Origin: Mesostigma viride
Lineage: Eukaryota; Streptophyta; Mesostigmatophyceae; Mesostigmatales; Mesostigmataceae
Length of the DNA stretch: 64,000 bases
NCBI GenBank assembly: GCA_009746045.1
Contig: RPFO01000164.1
Span: forward strand, 660,712 to 724,711
Reading direction: 5' to 3'
Shown here: piece after piece, positions 1-11,600 of the stretch
Numbering within the stretch: the stretch's first letter is position 1
Layout of the letters: the number at the start of each line of letters is the position of its first letter
The notes under the pieces: model-generated
What the model was told of the DNA's origin: nothing
Databases searched by the model: none
The model's input: the letters and a program-made list of their open reading frames with translations, nothing else
Program-made: the position numbers and the translations under genes

Positions 1-223
1 CACCAACATCCGCGCCCCAGCCCAGCCTGCGCAGCCGACAGCCACATCGGCTTCCTCCCTCTGCAAGGATGACATCCGAGCAGTGCTGGAGGAGCACGTG
101 ACCTGGCCGTTGGCCGAGAAGCTGACCTCGCTGAACACGACGCTCAACACGGTGGAAGCCCGGGTCTCCAACGTGGAAACCAAGGTCGTCCACAAGCTAC
201 AACCCCAGTTCACAGCGCTACAC
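1..223 (+). repeat. partial tandem duplicate of ORF1-like coding sequence
   Basis: Bases 1-223 match 398-620 almost base for base (for example one t/g difference near base 30), an offset of 397 bp. After base 223 the two diverge abruptly. This is either a local duplication inside the retroelement ORF at 255-1358 or the remains of an older copy into which the second copy inserted. The copy is cut by the window edge. Confidence 0.8.
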
Positions 224-254
224 TGAGCTTACCACAGCAGAATGCGCCGCAATC

Positions 255-1358
255 GTGCGTTACTTAGCACGGGAACGCAAGCTCCATGGGTGCACAGGGC
301 CAATCCCCGACGAGAACCTGGAGAGGTTCTTTAACAGGGGAGACCACCGCCTCGCTATCCTGTGCAGCTTCTTCCAGCTACCCCTGGACCAAATCGCCAC
401 CAACATCCGCGCCCCAGCCCAGCCTGAGCAGCCGACAGCCACATCGGCTTCCTCCCTCTGCAAGGATGACATCCGAGCAGTGCTGGAGGAGCACGTGACC
501 TGGCCGTTGGCCGAGAAGCTGACCTCGCTGAACACGACGCTCAACACGGTGGAAGCCCGGGTCTCCAACGTGGAAACCAAGGTCGTCCACAAGCTACAAC
601 CCCAGTTCACAGCGCTACACACCGCGGCGCAGGCTTCGGAAACGCATGCTGCACTTGTCTCTCGCCTTAACCAGGTGGAGGGCAAGTGTGGCGTGCTCCT
701 GAAGAAGCTTGAGGCCATCACCGCCCACACCGAGGCCCTGGCCACACAGGTCCCCAAGATAGCGGAGCAGACGGCCACCATTGCATCCCAGCCACCCCGG
801 CAGGATGCTGGCGACCTCCCGCCGCTCTCCTACGCGGACCTGCTGCGGACAGCGACCGCCTCCACCACCGACGCCATCGCCACAAAGCTCCAGGAGCTGG
901 AGGACCACCGCCAAGCCCAGCAACGGGAGGTCACCGACCGCGCTCGCCGCGAGTGCCGAGTGGTGCTACGTCGCTTCCCCCAGAAGCCAGGTGAGACGTC
1001 AACCTCTCTTGCTGACGAGCTCAAGAACCAGCTTCTTACCCTCATGGGCCTGGTAGGTGAGGTAGAACTGCGTGGGTGCCACCGCCTTCCCCACTCACGG
1101 GACAAGGCGGCTCCCCCACCAGTCCTACTCACCTTCCCCTCCCCTGAGGATAAGCAGCGGTTCCTCTCTCGTCGCAAGCGGTTGCACGACCTCACCTGGA
1201 CGCTGGATGACGACCTCACCCCCGCTCAGCAACAGCAGCGACGCGACCTGTGGCCGGAATACCTCCGCCATAAGCAGGACCCCCAGAAGCCCAAGGTGTA
1301 CTGGAGGGGCGGGGACCTGATGATCAACCACAAGATGTGGACGCCCCCAGCGGGCTAG
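255..1358 (+). CDS. ORF1-like protein of a non-LTR retroelement
   Basis: This 367-codon frame encodes a protein built like LINE ORF1 proteins. Residues about 70-230 are rich in heptad-like Leu/Val/Ala positions and probably form a coiled coil. A small RNA-binding-like segment follows at about 230-300 (RRECRVVLRRFPQ, then VLLTFPSPEDKQRFL). The C-terminal block is typical of such proteins: LTPAQQQQRRDLWPEYL and a final VYWRGGDLMINHKMW. In known elements this protein coats the RNA and aids reverse transcription. No RT lies downstream, so the copy is ORF1-only. The same C-terminal block recurs at 1769-2030, 39700-39930, 47100-47270 and 62700-62890. The start codon is uncertain because the upstream 223 bp duplicate part of the ORF. 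Confidence 0.7.
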   Translation: MRYLARERKLHGCTGPIPDENLERFFNRGDHRLAILCSFFQLPLDQIATNIRAPAQPEQPTATSASSLCKDDIRAVLEEHVTWPLAEKLTSLNTTLNTVEARVSNVETKVVHKLQPQFTALHTAAQASETHAALVSRLNQVEGKCGVLLKKLEAITAHTEALATQVPKIAEQTATIASQPPRQDAGDLPPLSYADLLRTATASTTDAIATKLQELEDHRQAQQREVTDRARRECRVVLRRFPQKPGETSTSLADELKNQLLTLMGLVGEVELRGCHRLPHSRDKAAPPPVLLTFPSPEDKQRFLSRRKRLHDLTWTLDDDLTPAQQQQRRDLWPEYLRHKQDPQKPKVYWRGGDLMINHKMWTPPAG

Positions 1359-1766
1359 AATAGCAATAGCCCTAGCTTGTAACCAAGGCAGCCATGCCTA
1401 GAATGTTGCCTAGCTGTGCCAACACACCTAGTCACGTGCCGCCAACGCACGGTACACAACCAGCCATATAGCCTTAGCCTAGTCCTAGTACAGCCATGCT
1501 ACGCCCTGGCTATGTTCAGATTACTTGCCCACGCTCCTTGCTATGATATGCTCACATGGGTCTTATTGCACCCACAGTTTGCCGGATCGTTAGCCTGTCC
1601 TTTTAGCTAGCCGCGCCCGATTGCAGCTGTGGCATGCCTTTGGCATGAAGGAGACTGGGGGTCTCTGCCCTTTCTCCTGTAGTGCACACACAGGGATTAA
1701 AAGCACTTCGGTGCTCCGTGACTCCCCAACGGGAGCACGAGTTTAATTAATTAATTAATTAATTAA
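1359..1766 (+). mobile_element. 3' UTR and (TTAA)n tail of the retroelement
   Basis: Non-coding sequence follows the ORF1-like stop codon and ends in a hairpin (GTGCTCC ... GGAGCAC, about 1710-1740) directly followed by TTAA repeats at about 1743-1766. The same hairpin-plus-tail ending occurs at 37882-37930 and 42183-42240. A 3' hairpin and short simple-repeat tail are typical of LINE and SINE 3' ends read by a LINE reverse transcriptase. Confidence 0.7.
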
Positions 1767-1768
1767 GG

Positions 1769-2070
1769 CTGGGCCCCCTCCAGTGGTCCTCACCTTCAGC
1801 GACATCACAGCCCGAGTTCGGTTCCTCTCTCGCCGCAAGAAGCTGGTGGACACCTCCTGGCTGGTCGCTTGACGACGACCTGTCAGACGCCAGCCCAGCA
1901 GCAGCAACGCCGCGATCAGCTAGTGGCCCGATCGACTACATCCGCCACAAGACCAACCCCGAGAAGCCCCAAGTGTACTGGCGGGGCGGGGACCTTTATG
2001 TCAACAAGAAGCTGTCACAGGCGGGAATTAAGCCACCCCACGGGCTTCCCCGCGATAGAGCACTCAAGCT
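1769..2070 (+). pseudogene. decayed ORF1-like fragment
   Basis: The sequence right after the TTAA tail resembles the C-terminal third of the ORF1-like protein (VVLTF, RFLSRRKKL, then QQQQRRD and VYWRGGDLYVNKK), but only across frame changes and an internal stop near 1870. It is a second, older copy, probably interrupted by or adjacent to the element ending at 1766. Confidence 0.65.
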
Positions 2071-2334
2071 AGTTGTCTAGCTGGCCGGGGGCAATCGATG
2101 ATGGTATAATAGCTTAGTAGGTATTACAGCACTTGAAACGATATTAGCGCACATGCAGCGTTATAGTACCTTCAATTAGCTCTGGCACCTTGTGGTCATC
2201 AGCTTGCGCCTCAATTAGCCGACGTCTTGAGCCCACCTCACATTTGTAGCATAAGCTATGCGTCAGCCTACCTATGGTATTGCACTGGTTGTATTGCACC
2301 CACAGTGTTGCGCCCCGGCATGATGCACCTGATG

Positions 2335-2506
2335 CCGTACGTGTCCAGAGAGAGCGCTCCGTGGCCTGCCCACCTGCGGCAGTGAGAGAAGCTAGGGCGC
2401 CCTCCCTCCTTCTCGCTGTGTATATAGGGTCAGTGAAGGTTCCTTTTCTCTGTATTGGCACCCACGTGACGCAGTCTGACAGGTGCTTATTAATTAATTA
2501 ATTAAT
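2335..2506 (+). mobile_element. short interspersed element, copy A
   Basis: About 170 bp ending in a CACGTGAC-type inverted repeat and TTAA repeats (about 2488-2506). The same sequence appears in opposite orientation at 9385-9540 (old, degraded) and 45046-45213 (with clean flanking duplications). All share the block around GGCGCCCT, a TATATAGG-like stretch and a GGCACCCACGTGAC motif next to the tail. No pol III A or B box was recognised, so it may be either a SINE or a 5'-truncated LINE 3' end. Confidence 0.6.
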
Positions 2507-2903
2507 CTTGGTGGCGTCAGATACAAGTCCTGATGACTGTGCCGACTACCTTCCTAGCCACTATAGAATCTCTGCTGCCCACATGTGCGGCGTGGGATAC
2601 AACTGACTGTGACTGACTGACAGGGATTACATAGTTTATTAATTATACCCCCCCTGCGCTATATACTACTTGTCATGAGCCTCAATGGTGTAGCCGGCGA
2701 TGGCACAGTCATATGGCCGGGCCAATCGCATGTTCTCCAACAGCTCCCGCACCCCTGCATCGGAGTTCCGTAGAACCGGCTGCATGCTTCAACATGGTGC
2801 TGGTCAGAAGGTCGGCAGGAGTGAGAGGGTGCTGATCCGTGTCAAGAAAGAACGGGGTATATACCCATGTGCTGCGATAGGAGAATTGTTGAGGGCATTA
2901 AAC
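2507..2903. other. no gene recognised
   Basis: Intergenic sequence between the short interspersed element and the integrase remnant. No protein similarity, array or obvious hairpin was seen beyond short AT-rich stretches around 2630-2650. Confidence 0.5.
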
Positions 2904-3450
2904 TCACCATCGGCACGTCGATCTCATCCCAGTCGCCTCCACCCCGATCCATGCGTAATGACGCAGACTCTCCTGCACCACACGGTTGAGTCGCTCCACC
3001 AGATGTGAAGTCGAACTGTGACAGGCGGTGCCGAGCGTTACCTTGGTACCAAGGGCAGAGAAGAAACTCTGCCAGAACTTGGATGTGAACAACTTGTCCT
3101 TGTCGCTAATGAACTGGCGACTCATTCCGTGGAACCGGAAGACATTGTTCAGGTAAAGCCAAGTGGCACATGCCTCAGCCGTGAGGTTCAGAGGACACGG
3201 CAGTAAGTGATGTCCAACGCCCTGTCATCCGGTCTAGAATGACAAGAAGTTGCTCATTGCCCGCCTTGGTCAACGCGAACGGTCGGGACCACAAAGTCCA
3301 TCATGACGAGCTGTCCCAAGGGCCGGCGCACAGGGTCCGGGATGCCTAAGGGGATAGCAGCTGACCCAGTGTTCCTAGGCTTCATAGCCCGGCATGATCT
3401 GCAGGTGCTGACGTACTCCTCAGCATCGCGCCGCATACCTTTCCTGAGTA
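2904..3450 (-). pseudogene. Ty3/gypsy-type integrase remnant
   Basis: Read on the minus strand, 3450-3254 encodes the end of an integrase zinc-binding region (a CRSCRAMKPRN motif) running into the start of the integrase core (MMDFV). 3125-2904 encodes a later part of the core with ISDKDKLFTSKFW and a degenerate SER/TER region (HLVERLNRVVQESLR). The two parts are in different frames, so the polyprotein is broken. No RT, protease or LTR was found nearby. It is a decayed internal fragment; family assignment beyond Ty3/gypsy-like is inference. Confidence 0.75.
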
Positions 3451-3624
3451 GAACGTTCGCTGTAAACGTTCCTGCCCGCGACCCTAGGGGTCTTGTCTAG
3501 CATTCTTTCCACCGGTGGGCAAACACGCGGCTTCCCCACTGCAGGGGGGCTGTTGTCCCTTATGACCCGCCAAGAAGACCAGCATTTGATTGATCGAATA
3601 CAATAAGTGGAGCCCTGCCACAAA

Positions 3625-5358
3625 TGCAGCAGTTAGTTCAGTGGCCTTAAGGTTCCTCAGCAATCTGGACGCGGAAGCAAGACGCCTCCACCCAAGTAAG
3701 TACCCCCCCCTGGCCCCAACCCCATTGCGCCGATTAATCTCATGACCACCGTGCGCGAAAGAGCGTGTCGCGACATCTTAAATGGCGACTCAGCCTGTGC
3801 TAGGCTATATTAACCCCCGCAGGGGCCTGCTGGTTACCATGCGACACAAGCCGGTGACCACCCCAAATTAAAGCAAGCCCCCAAAAGGAGCCAGCATTTC
3901 GCAATTCCGGAATCATCCAAAAAGGATGGAAAGATGTTTTACGACGCCATAATAGAATCGCGCAGCAGGTGCTGATCGAGACGAAAAAAGGAACGACAAA
4001 GGTCTGGTGTTGCCTCGCCTCCCTAAGACGCCCTCCCCAACTCGAGTCTCTCATTGAATAGGGAATAATTTTTAGCTTCGGAGCGCAACCCTCGCGCAGC
4101 TCCTATAATCCCCAACTACCTCTCCTCGGCAGGGGCAACTGGACAACGGACCTGCCACCACAAAAAATGATTTATGAAAACAGGCCGTCGCTGACAGGAA
4201 CCGGCCCGGGTCATGACCTCATGAGAGTCCAGGTCACGTCCCACGCACCATCGCAAGGTGGCAAGCCTGTGATGTGACACTAGAGCAGTTTTAGAAACTC
4301 ATGAACAGCTCCGCCGAAGCTGGTCAAACCGCCGAAGTAGCGCCCCGTCCTTTTGCCCATGTCAAAAAGACACGCAGCCGGGGAAAATGACATGGGGGTA
4401 ACTTTCCATTGCACGACCAACTCTGCTATGCTTGGTCGAACAACTTAGCGGTTGTGCCACCATCTGCCTCGGCTACAAGACATATGCAACCCGCGCTAGA
4501 ATGTGCAATTTTGCACAGTCGGCCATTGCCGCCATTGGAAAAGAAACAACACCGGACCATTGCCAGCCCAGCTTGCATCGTCTGCCAACACACAAGCTGA
4601 CATCATCCGAAATGAAGTAACACCGGCATGCGTCACGCGCCGGCCTGAACAGTGCTGAAAACGCCACTACAAAGAACGTGACCACGCACCCCCAGGCGTA
4701 CAGGTAGTCGTACAAGGTTCTCAAGGCTGACAAACATAAAACTCGCCCATCGACCCCTTGCGCCGGTCCGAGTCCACTATACGACTCACTAAAAAAAAAC
4801 GAATCAGTCAAAGATTCGTTAAGCAACCAGCCGACCCTACAGGTCCCCAGGTACATTTAGCCAGTGCAACCAAATACGAAGCAAGCAAGTCGTTTAAAAC
4901 CTACAATTAATTTTTTCGGACCACTAATTAATAGCCACTGACCCTCACAAACAACCGGGTAATCCAAGGAAAATCCAGGCGAGCATGAAATCCTTTGGAC
5001 AGATCGAATTAGTCAGCCCATGTCGCAGACAGCCTTCCACATGCAGGCCAAGGCATAGCGGCCCTATCTTTCTCGCATGCGCTAATTAAACTATTCAGAG
5101 AAAACCGATTTGCCAGTATACAGGTCTGAATGCATGCTCAACACCAGTTGATCCTTCACATGTGCAGCGATGACTCGCCGAAAAATTGCAGGCCGAACAC
5201 GCTGCTAGACATACAACTACAATGAGACAATGCACTCGAGATAAGCTGCATGTGCTGCGCCTAATTAACACCAGCAAAAGCCATGATCCCAGAAAGCTGA
5301 AGGCTGGTAAACTCTGAAACGACACCCTAACAAGTGGTTTCGAGACACACAGCCTGTA
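3625..5358. other. 3' flank of the glycosyltransferase gene
   Basis: No gene is recognised. The part next to 5359 should hold the 3' UTR and polyadenylation site of the minus-strand gene. No convincing TGTAA-type green-algal poly(A) signal was found on that strand here. A minus-strand frame at 4856-4473 is open for 127 codons but resembles nothing known. Confidence 0.5.
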
Positions 5359-5640
5359 TCATCCCAAGCTCAAGACGGGGGTCCCTATGCTATACTCTGC
5401 AGTGCCGCCCGCTTTGGTGTTGCTGGCCTGCTTGTCCGAGGCACCAGCAGCAGCAACATCACATACTTCCTCCGGGGTCAGCACGCGAACCACGACCTCG
5501 TCAAACCAGACTTCTCCTGAATGGAAGCGGAAAAGGCAGAGCACGTGGGCTGACTTGACCGGCTTGGCTGGAAGCAGCACGAGTTTCTCCCACATCCAGT
5601 CGTGGGTGCCCAGAGGGAACTTGAGCGCAACGCCATACGT
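5359..5640 (-). CDS. exon 15 of the GT4-GT2 gene (residues 1045-1137)
   Basis: Begins after an AAGCAG acceptor with TYGVALKFPLGTHDW and runs to a TGA at 5361-5359. It carries the last strands of the carbohydrate-binding-like domain (VCDVA follows VWFDEVVVRVLTPEE). A further splice near the end cannot be excluded, but the frame is open to the stop. Confidence 0.82.
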   Translation of the reverse strand, partial: TYGVALKFPLGTHDWMWEKLVLLPAKPVKSAHVLCLFRFHSGEVWFDEVVVRVLTPEEVCDVAAAGASDKQASNTKAGGTAEYSIGTPVLSLG

Positions 5641-8600
5641 CTGCTTGGTAAGGAACCCAGGGGCAGTGCATGCAGGGACGAAACAGGTTCATGGCAACCA
5701 TGGCTTCATTCTGTACATCAGCAGGCAGTCAGACACTAGATTCATCGATCACTGGGTAAAAGCATACAGCTTTATGGTCACGCCTAGCATGAGAAAGCCG
5801 TATGATCACATCATGTACCAAGCCTTTCTTGCATGGTGGCAAAGTCAGGAGATTTCACATTCGCGGGAAGAGAGCAAAGTTACTAACCACTCTCGGGCAT
5901 CCAAAGGGTACTACCTGGCAATCCCTGTGGGAGCGTGCAAGGAAACCAGACGGACAAAGAAGAGTGCTTGCAAGGGCAGCAGCACCCTCGGAACAAGATG
6001 CTGAGACCTCGCTATGCACGCCACGATAGATGTGCGAAACACCACAAACCAAACCGATGCCCCTCGTGTATAGTGTGGTAAGGGAGGTAAGGCCACACTT
6101 TGACAGGCCTCTTTTCAATTAAGCACGAAAACATTCCCTCAATACATTAACCGGGGATGCACGCCCAAGGCTCTTGGAACCTTCAAACAAGTCACATAAT
6201 TGGAGATGCACATCGTGTTAGGGCCTATAACAAGAAACTAACCAGTAGGATTTCTTCCTATCATCAACGAAAAGAAACGCATGGACTCCGGACAGCTGTA
6301 CGCCCTAGCTAGCTCTACCAGCTGCGCCTCCCTACCTCGGTGCCATCGGCATAATTGAGGTCCAGATACAAGGAGTAGTGCGGGTTACGCGTGTCGCTCT
6401 CCCCCACCACGTTCTTTGCCTGTAAGGACCCCACAAGGTGCCACGCGCACACACAAAGATGCAACACAAGATCCCAAAATACAAAAATTGGTAAATACGT
6501 CTGATGCTATTGTTAGCGGGAAAACAGAAGAAGTGGCAGGAAAGGACGTATGCACAGGATAAGGACATGCAAGGGACGGCCACTCTGAGTGATTGCCAAG
6601 CCAGCTGACGTATCTCGTGATGGTGAGCTTGATGACAAGTCCGTTAACCTATCAAGAGATGGTATCGATGGCCCGCAAAGCTAGACCTATGGAACCCAAA
6701 GCCAAGAGGAAACAACGAGGCTCTGGGGAGTTGAACCGTACACCCCTCAACTGAAGCATTCACAGGTGGCATTGATGCTACGCCCACGTCGCGTGCTGGG
6801 CTATGAATGCCACCACCTCAGCACACCCCTCACTCAGTAATACACGGCCGCTGGGTGCGAGGGGCAAGGCTCGCCACGTTCCGGATGGTAGTAGCGGCCT
6901 GTGTGTGGATGATAGTAGCGGCCTGTGTGTGGACGATAGTTGCAGGTGGTAGTAGTGGCCTGTGCCTCATTGCAGGTGGCACTGGGTAGAGAAGAGGGTG
7001 AGGAGCCATGGGCCCACAGAGCGATTGTGGATGGGGCACACGAGTATAGAGTGACTGCTTCTGTACCGCACAAACTCCTTCGCTGTGTGGCTCCAGCCTG
7101 ACATTGCCCCGTCGTGCTCATTGTGCAGGGGCAGTGGTGGATGGAGTGGGACGTGACCATAGAGTGGGACATGACCATGGAGGAGTGGGACGTGACCATG
7201 GAGGAGTGGGACATGGCCATGGAGGAGTGGGACATAGCCATGGAGGAGTGGGACATGGCCATGGAGGAGTGGGACGTGACCATAGAGTGGGACATGGCCA
7301 TGGAGGAGTGGGATGTGACCATAGAGTGGGACATGGCCATGGAGGAGTGGGACGTGACCATAGAGTGGGACATGGCCATGGAGGAGTGGGACGTGACCAT
7401 GGAGGAGTGGGACGTGACCATAGAGGCCCTTATAATAATATCAATAACAATAATAATAATAATTGTGATATCACAAACGTGTGCGATGGGGGCTTTGCCT
7501 AGCGGGGGGCCGAGCATAATAACACGCCAGCTACACACGGCACCATAATCTGGCGGAGCCCCCATTCGGAACCCCCTGAAAGGTTCGCCGAGCGGGCAAA
7601 GCCAATTTACTTGGAGAGGTGCGCGAATGCGGGATGGAAAATGAGCCCTCCCATTGCACGAAACTAAGCCGATGGTAGATCTTCCTCTAAAAGGTTTTGC
7701 ATCTGCGGCAGAAATGGTACGGCAAGAAATAAAAAGTCAGGGATATACGAAATCCTGCGAGTAGACCATCCACCGAATTAGATGCAAGCGGCTAGTTGTA
7801 TATCTCCCAAATGGCTAGTTGAATTTGATGCAAACCGTCACTATGCGCCAAACTCGCTCTCAAGCCTGTGGCAAGGCCCATTCCGCGCTGCGCCAGCATA
7901 GGAGTCCGTGCGGTGGCGCGGCGGGGTGGGCTGGGGTGGGCTGGTGAACGTTCTTCCGAAATTGGGCTTCACCGCCGGAAGTTTTAACGTGAAAGTTACA
8001 ACGCACGTTACTTAATACGATGCCAGCAACACAGGGTATTTTATTTAAAGCACATACCTTGCTGTGTGCTGCCACAGACAATAGCATTAAGATTCATTTC
8101 AAGGATGCAAGGGCACTTGCCTTGCTGTGGGCCGCCACAAATAAGTTCGTTTGAACAATCATATTGTATTAACATATGGGCACTTGCCTTGCTGTGGGCT
8201 GCCACGAAGATGGGCATGGGGAGTGACTGATGCAAATCGACCACCTGGGACGCTCCCAGCACCTGCCAGGGGGGGTGGAGGAAAGGCATATCCACACGAG
8301 CAGCAACAACCACAGGAGAGTCATGTTCTTGCATTGAGCCAACGAAAGGATTCATGCCTTGCCATGGTCATTGGTGCCGCATACATTTTCATTGAGGACA
8401 TTGCCCTTGCTAGACACACAAACCATCTCCATGTGTTGGCAAATGATCAATGACAACATCAAATAAGTCACTCCCAAACATGCGCACCTACTTAAAACAA
8501 GACACTCCCAGAAGAATTCGCTTGAAACAAGCTTCCCCGAACAAGCGGCCCTACCTTCCAACCACAGGCTCCGTCCCGCTCGTCCTTACCTCTGAGGTGG

Positions 8601-11600
8601 ACATGGATAGCATGTGCAGCGCGCACGGGGGGGTGCTGGCCCCAGCCACCGCCGGCTTCTCCTCTGCTGACGAGCACACATCTGGCGGGTGCCATAAAGC
8701 CGGCGTGACCAGTGGTGGTGGCAAGTGGTGGTCAGGGCAATAGCAAGGCCCGCAGTGGTCAGGGCAAGAGATGGTTGGAGCGAGGACAAGGCTGGTGATG
8801 TTGACGACGGTGATGAGCCCGTGGTTGGGCCGCGCTGGTGATGCATGACCAGGGGGTCAGCGACGATGATCACGGGCACAACCTGAGTGTGGGGCACAAT
8901 CGTGGTGAGCAGTAACGAAAGGGCGCGACAAAAGGGTGCTACCGAGGGCACTGCTACACATGACCAGAACAATGCCTTCTGTCCCACCGTTCCAGAGACG
9001 ACGGGGGTCATCAAGCCAAGAGGGGGTAGAGACAGATGGCAGGCCAAGAGTGTGTGGTTGGCCATGGTAGGAAGTGTGAGTGTTGTGTGCGCGATCGTTC
9101 GGGGTGGAATTATCCGAGGGAGGTTGGCGAGGGGAATGAGCGGAGAAAAGAAGGACACATCCAGGCAATTCACACCTCTCCCAGGGACTCTTGATTTGTG
9201 TCCTACCCCACTGTGAGGGTGTGGTCGCACCCACAGGGTAGCATCGTTTCCTGCCTGCCACGTGCACACTCAAACCCTACTAGTGTACCAAACTCAGCTG
9301 GTCCATGTCCCGTCCTGCCCGAAAGCGCGCACTTGAAAGCAAGCAAGCAATCCTCGGCAAAACTATGCCCCCGCACACACCCAATGAACAAATCAAGTAA
9401 TGATCTCGTAGACTGCGTCGCGTGGGCACCAATAAAGGAAGCTTCAACCCCTATACGCAGCGAGGAGGGAGGGCGCCCTCGACTAGCTTGCACTAGCTTC
9501 TCTCACTGCCACAAGCGGGCAGGCCACACACGCACCCAGCAACAAGCAGCGCTTGCCAAATCTGACCCCTCATGTATATGTATAGCAGGTAGTTGTTGCG
9601 CCCCGCCCCCCCCCCCCCCCCGCGCACCTGACAGCAAGTACCCCTCGCCGAACATGGCCCACCCCTGCGCGCGCTGCGGCATGTGGGGGTCCACCTGGCG
9701 GAAGCTGGGGTTGACCATCATGTTTCTTCCGGACGAGTGCGGCCGGTGGAAGGCCAGCCAGCTCTCGCCGCACAGCAGCCGCGACACGAGCTCGTCGAGT
9801 TGCACGATGGCCGCTGCTTCTTGCCGCCGTAACGCTTCATCCGCCTGTGTGGTGCGCGCGGTGTGGGACCCGGGGGCAGCAAGGAGGGGGGAGGGGCATG
9901 GGACGGCGAGCATGGCGCTGCGGGAAGGTTTGGGAACGACAGGTGGCAGAGGGGAGGCAGAGAGCACAATGGAGGGGAGGGGAAGGGGAGCCAGATCTGA
10001 TAAACCTGCAGGAAGAAGAAGACCGTATGACCATGAAAGTGAGTTTACTCTACCCTGTAGGAGTAGCAGGACGAGAAAATCCAACTCACGACACAGAACA
10101 TGCACGACATCGACTAGGTCGGTGATGTTCGATCGAGGACTCGTGACAGTGTGAGTGCCTCGTGACAGTGTGAGTGCCTCGTGAAAATGTGATTTGCCTC
10201 GTGACAGCGCGTGTTCCTGAAAAGGCAAAACGTGTCTTCAGCAGGAATAGGGTACCGCGGCACTGCCATCTGCATGCCCGGCAAAAGCAGAGGTCGAGCC
10301 AGCCGGCAATCGAAATCAAAGATGGGAGGATGAACTTGACACATGGGCGCATGGCGAGGGAGATGAGAAACTAAACCATGGCCTCGATGAGCGGATCGTT
10401 CATAAAACTGCCCCCGCCATGTGGGGCAAAAACGACCCCTGCCGGCTGGCACATCATTTGCAGAGCAGGTCGCAGCTGGCACAGCGATAGGTCAGACCCT
10501 CACCCGCACCCACCCCCCTGCGTCCAACCAGTTATAAGACCTATTCCTATTCCCTCTCCAAATAGGGTATATATTCCTATCCAGAAGCTTATCAGGGGTG
10601 GATACGGGGATATCCTACGGAAAGATGCAAATGATTCATCATTTATCGCCAACCTCCTTGGAGTAGGTCAACCCCCTGGCCAGGTGGAGCGCGGGCGACA
10701 TGGCGGCAGGGAGTGCCTCTCGGTACGGCCGCAGCGTGCGCTCCCGGTACTTGGCCCGTGACGTGGAGTGGCTGAGGCTGCCGGGCGACCGGCGGTACCA
10801 GAACAAGGGCAGCGGCACCGCCTGCAGGGAGTAACCGCGTAGCGTCGCGCGCGCAAATAGCTCCCAGTCCTCGCCCGTGGAGTCGGCTGCGTGCCGCAGG
10901 CAGGGTGATTGTGTTGTGTCGTACAATAGCATAACATCAATGTGTGCCGCAGGCAGGGTTTTTTATTTCATGTCATACAACAGTATAGCATCAATGCGCG
11001 CCACAGGGGGGGGGTGTTGTAACATAACATGTGGTAGCGCGAATATAATACCATGTGGTAGCACGAATATAATAACATGTGGTAGTACGAATATAATACC
11101 ATGCGGTAGCACGAATATAATACCATGCGGTAGCGCGAATATAATAACAAGTGGTAGCACGAATATAATACCATGTGGTAGCGCGAATATAATACCATGT
11201 GGTAGCACGAATATAATAACAAGCGGTAGCGCGAATATAATAACAAGTGGTAGCGCGAATATAATACCATGCGGTAGCGCGAATATAATAACAAGTGGTA
11301 GCACGAATATAATACCATGTGGTAGCGCGAATATAATACCATGTGGTAGCACGAATATAATAACAAGCGGTAGCGCGAATATAATAACAAGTGGTAGCGC
11401 GAATATAATAACATGTGGTAGCGCGAATATAATAACAAGTGGTAGCACGAATATAATAACAAGTGGTAGCACGAATATAATAACATGTGGTAGCGCGAAT
11501 ATAATAACAAGTGGTAGCACGAATATAATAACAAGTGGTAGCACGAATGTACGATGCACGCACCACGCGGCGCATCATCAAATAGCAGCGTGATGCAATC

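Noticed and set aside
2904-3450. Functional LTR retrotransposon
   Set aside because: Only broken integrase segments are present; no LTRs, RT or protease.
4473-4856. Small membrane protein gene
   Set aside because: Aromatic-rich open frame with no family resemblance, lying in the probable 3' UTR region.
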